From a bacterium (GTDB taxonomy: Bacteria > Planctomycetota > UBA1135 > GCA-002686595): DNA of 48,925 bases. Shown piece after piece: positions 47,566-48,925 of the stretch. The notes beneath the pieces were generated by a model. That model worked only from the letters and a program-made list of their open reading frames with translations. It searched no databases and was not told the origin of the DNA. The stretch is from contig JAAETM010000164.1 of assembly GCA_024228395.1 (NCBI GenBank), forward strand, positions 1-48,925, in the 5' to 3' direction. Position 1 is the stretch's first letter. The number at the start of each line of letters is the position of its first letter. The position numbers and the translations under genes are program-made.

Positions 47566-48792
47566 ATGCAATCCGTCCCCGATCCTTCCACCCTGGGCTT
47601 CGGCTCCGCCGGCTTGGCTTCCATCGAATCTCACCTGCGAGGGTACGTGGTGAGCGGCGAGCTGTCCGGGTTTGAGCTGATACTCGCCCGATGGGGGCAA
47701 GTGGCCCTCTCCGTGAGCGCTGGCATGCGCGATCGTGAGGCGGGCTTGCCCATGGGCGACGACACCCTCATCCGGGTGTATTCCATGACCAAGGTCGTCA
47801 CGGCCGTGGCCATGTTGCAATTGGTGGAGCAGGGCAAGGTCTCCCTGGAGGATCGGCTGGATCGGTTCATTCCTGAGTTCGCCCACACGGTCGTTTGGAA
47901 CGGTTCGCTTGAACTCCAAAAGGGGGGGCCGGTTGAACCCATCACCCTCCAGCACCTGCTCACCCACACTTCGGGGCTCACCTACGGGTTCTTGCACGCC
48001 AATCCCGTGGACGCCATGTACCGCGCCGCGGGCTTTGACTGGGGTACTCCACCCGGCTGGGATTTGGAGACCAGCGCCAAGTCGTGGGCTGCGTTGCCAC
48101 TTCTGTTTCCGCCGGGCAGGGCTTGGAATTACTCGGTCGGGTTCGATCTGCTTGGCAGAGTTGTGGAGGTCGCCTCTGGATTGAAGCTGCCCGATTACTT
48201 CCAGCGCCGGATTCTGGGGCCCCTCGGCATGGTCGATACTGGTTTCCACGCCAATGATGGGCAACGGGATCGACTCGCGGCCCTGTATTCCGCAGGCGTC
48301 GGTGCTGCCAGCGCACCGCAGCGAGCGGTGGGTTTGGAATCCTATGCGCTGTTCCCGCCCACCTGCCCCTCCGGAGGCGGAGGGCTCCTGTCCACGGCCC
48401 GGGATTATCAGCGCTTCATTCAAATGCTGATGAACCGCGGTGAGCTGGGAGGTACCCGAGTTCTGACGGTCCCCTCCGTGAACAGCATGTTCACCAATCA
48501 ACTGTCGGGTAATGTCGGTTTGGACTCGATCGGCATCCCAATGTCCCCAAAGACAGAGTTCGCCGGGCGAGGCTTCGGGTTTGGACTTTTCATTGTCCTC
48601 GATCCAGACCGAGTGTCAGCTCCCTGCGCCCGTGGCGAAGTGTCCGCCGACGGCGCAGCCTCGACCTTCTTCTGGATCGACCCCGAGCGAGAGATCTCGG
48701 CCCTGTTCCTAGCCCAACTCATGCCTTCAAGCCAGCTGCCATTGCGTCAGGAGTTGAGGAAACTGGTTCATGCGGCTTTGCTGGAGTCCTAG
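47566..48792 (+). CDS. Serine beta-lactamase-fold hydrolase (class C / EstB-like)
   Basis: A 408-residue protein of the beta-lactamase/D-Ala carboxypeptidase family. The nucleophile motif is SMTK (S-x-x-K) in IRVYSMTKVVTAVAMLQLVEQG; ITLQHLLTHTSGLTYG, PPGRAWNYSVGFDLLGRVVEVASG (the YxN position reads Tyr-Ser-Val) and GGGGLLSTARDYQRF follow. The C-terminal part has DGAASTFFWIDPE in place of the KTG region. Missing Asn in YxN suggests an esterase or unknown hydrolase rather than antibiotic resistance. No signal peptide is seen, so it is likely cytoplasmic. Starts at 47533 or 47473 are possible. It is divergent from the seven-gene operon. Confidence 0.82.
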   Translation: MQSVPDPSTLGFGSAGLASIESHLRGYVVSGELSGFELILARWGQVALSVSAGMRDREAGLPMGDDTLIRVYSMTKVVTAVAMLQLVEQGKVSLEDRLDRFIPEFAHTVVWNGSLELQKGGPVEPITLQHLLTHTSGLTYGFLHANPVDAMYRAAGFDWGTPPGWDLETSAKSWAALPLLFPPGRAWNYSVGFDLLGRVVEVASGLKLPDYFQRRILGPLGMVDTGFHANDGQRDRLAALYSAGVGAASAPQRAVGLESYALFPPTCPSGGGGLLSTARDYQRFIQMLMNRGELGGTRVLTVPSVNSMFTNQLSGNVGLDSIGIPMSPKTEFAGRGFGFGLFIVLDPDRVSAPCARGEVSADGAASTFFWIDPEREISALFLAQLMPSSQLPLRQELRKLVHAALLES

Positions 48793-48925
48793 GTTTCAGG
48801 GCGGGGGCGGAAGGGCCCCCAAAAAAGGGAGCCCATCTCGATGGTTGGAAAAGGGCTGGCGCCCCTGCGAAACGTGCCCGTTGCGGAAGTATGCTGGAAG
48901 TTTTGTTCACTTGCATTTTGGTGGA
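48793..48925. other. Window end without a gene
   Basis: Only 133 bases. A G-rich/C-rich inverted repeat (GGGGGC, loop, GCCCCC) is at about 48803-48820, just after the hydrolase stop, and is followed by AAAAAA. It could act as a weak terminator. No reading frame can be supported. Confidence 0.3.

Noticed and set aside
47566..48792. Antibiotic-resistance beta-lactamase
   Set aside because: The SxxK motif is present but YxN is YSV, the KTG region is atypical and no signal peptide is seen, so an esterase-like or unknown hydrolase is more likely.
1..48925. CRISPR arrays, tRNA or rRNA genes, insertion sequences, prophage
   Set aside because: By eye I found no regularly spaced direct repeats, cloverleaf-like intergenic segments, transposase or phage proteins. 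A dedicated scan would be needed to exclude a single tRNA.

Overview
The window looks like a chromosomal segment of a Planctomycetota-type bacterium, probably one of the deep marine lineages. This is inferred from gene content only: a BlaI-type repressor coupled to an M56 metallopeptidase fused to a toroid-repeat domain, a large secreted protein ending in a 'WNFQFWYRDQNP'-like module, several long phosphodiesterase/sulfatase-fold proteins, many TPR/Sel1 proteins, and many start codons without a Shine-Dalgarno sequence, preceded instead by C/A-rich leaders. The DNA is moderately GC-rich. I see no rRNA, tRNA, CRISPR array, insertion sequence or phage gene.

Layout. 1-839: a gene fragment and a TPR-like lipoprotein. 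952-3509: a ribbon-helix-helix (RHH) protein, a divergent ATP-sulfurylase-like protein and a sulfatase-fold protein. 3604-6403: two tandem HAMP proteins, a type IV pseudopilin and a divergent membrane-anchored protein. 6433-12296: a tightly spaced + strand operon of two paralogous alkaline-phosphatase-superfamily phosphodiesterases, a second RHH protein, a membrane protein and a RelH-type alarmone hydrolase. 12332-18608: a CysQ-like phosphatase, 2-oxoglutarate:ferredoxin oxidoreductase (korA-korB), a small hypothetical protein, a cyanophycinase-like protein without its nucleophile, and fructose-1,6-bisphosphatase. 18887-26417: a secreted protein, a CcoG-like polyferredoxin with a TPR tail, a Sel1-repeat protein, an HlyD-like fragment and a metal/cobalamin-type binding lipoprotein. 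26637-29311: blaI and the M56-toroid fusion. 29447-31488: an AroH chorismate mutase facing a TrhP-like U32 protein and its overlapping ferredoxin. 31500-37624: an NTF2-like secreted protein, two membrane glycosyltransferases and a methyltransferase.

The most unusual part is 37974-47388 on the minus strand. Seven genes overlap end to end: TPR protein, PqqD/RRE-like protein, ATP-grasp enzyme, large 'GW' TPR protein, degenerate ATP-grasp paralogue, group IV PLP decarboxylase, and a single polypeptide fusing a urea-transporter domain to a complete sirtuin (Sir2) domain. No radical SAM enzyme or kinase is present. This looks like an undescribed biosynthetic or modification system. A 33-codon Thr/Ser/Cys-rich reading frame with a good Shine-Dalgarno sequence (37759-37860, + strand) lies just beyond the operon's end and is a speculative candidate peptide substrate.

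A second notable link is the chorismate mutase next to a U32 hydroxylase-type protein and ferredoxin. Known U32 RNA hydroxylases depend on prephenate, the chorismate mutase product. All functional calls come from reading motifs in translated sequence; no database search was run.
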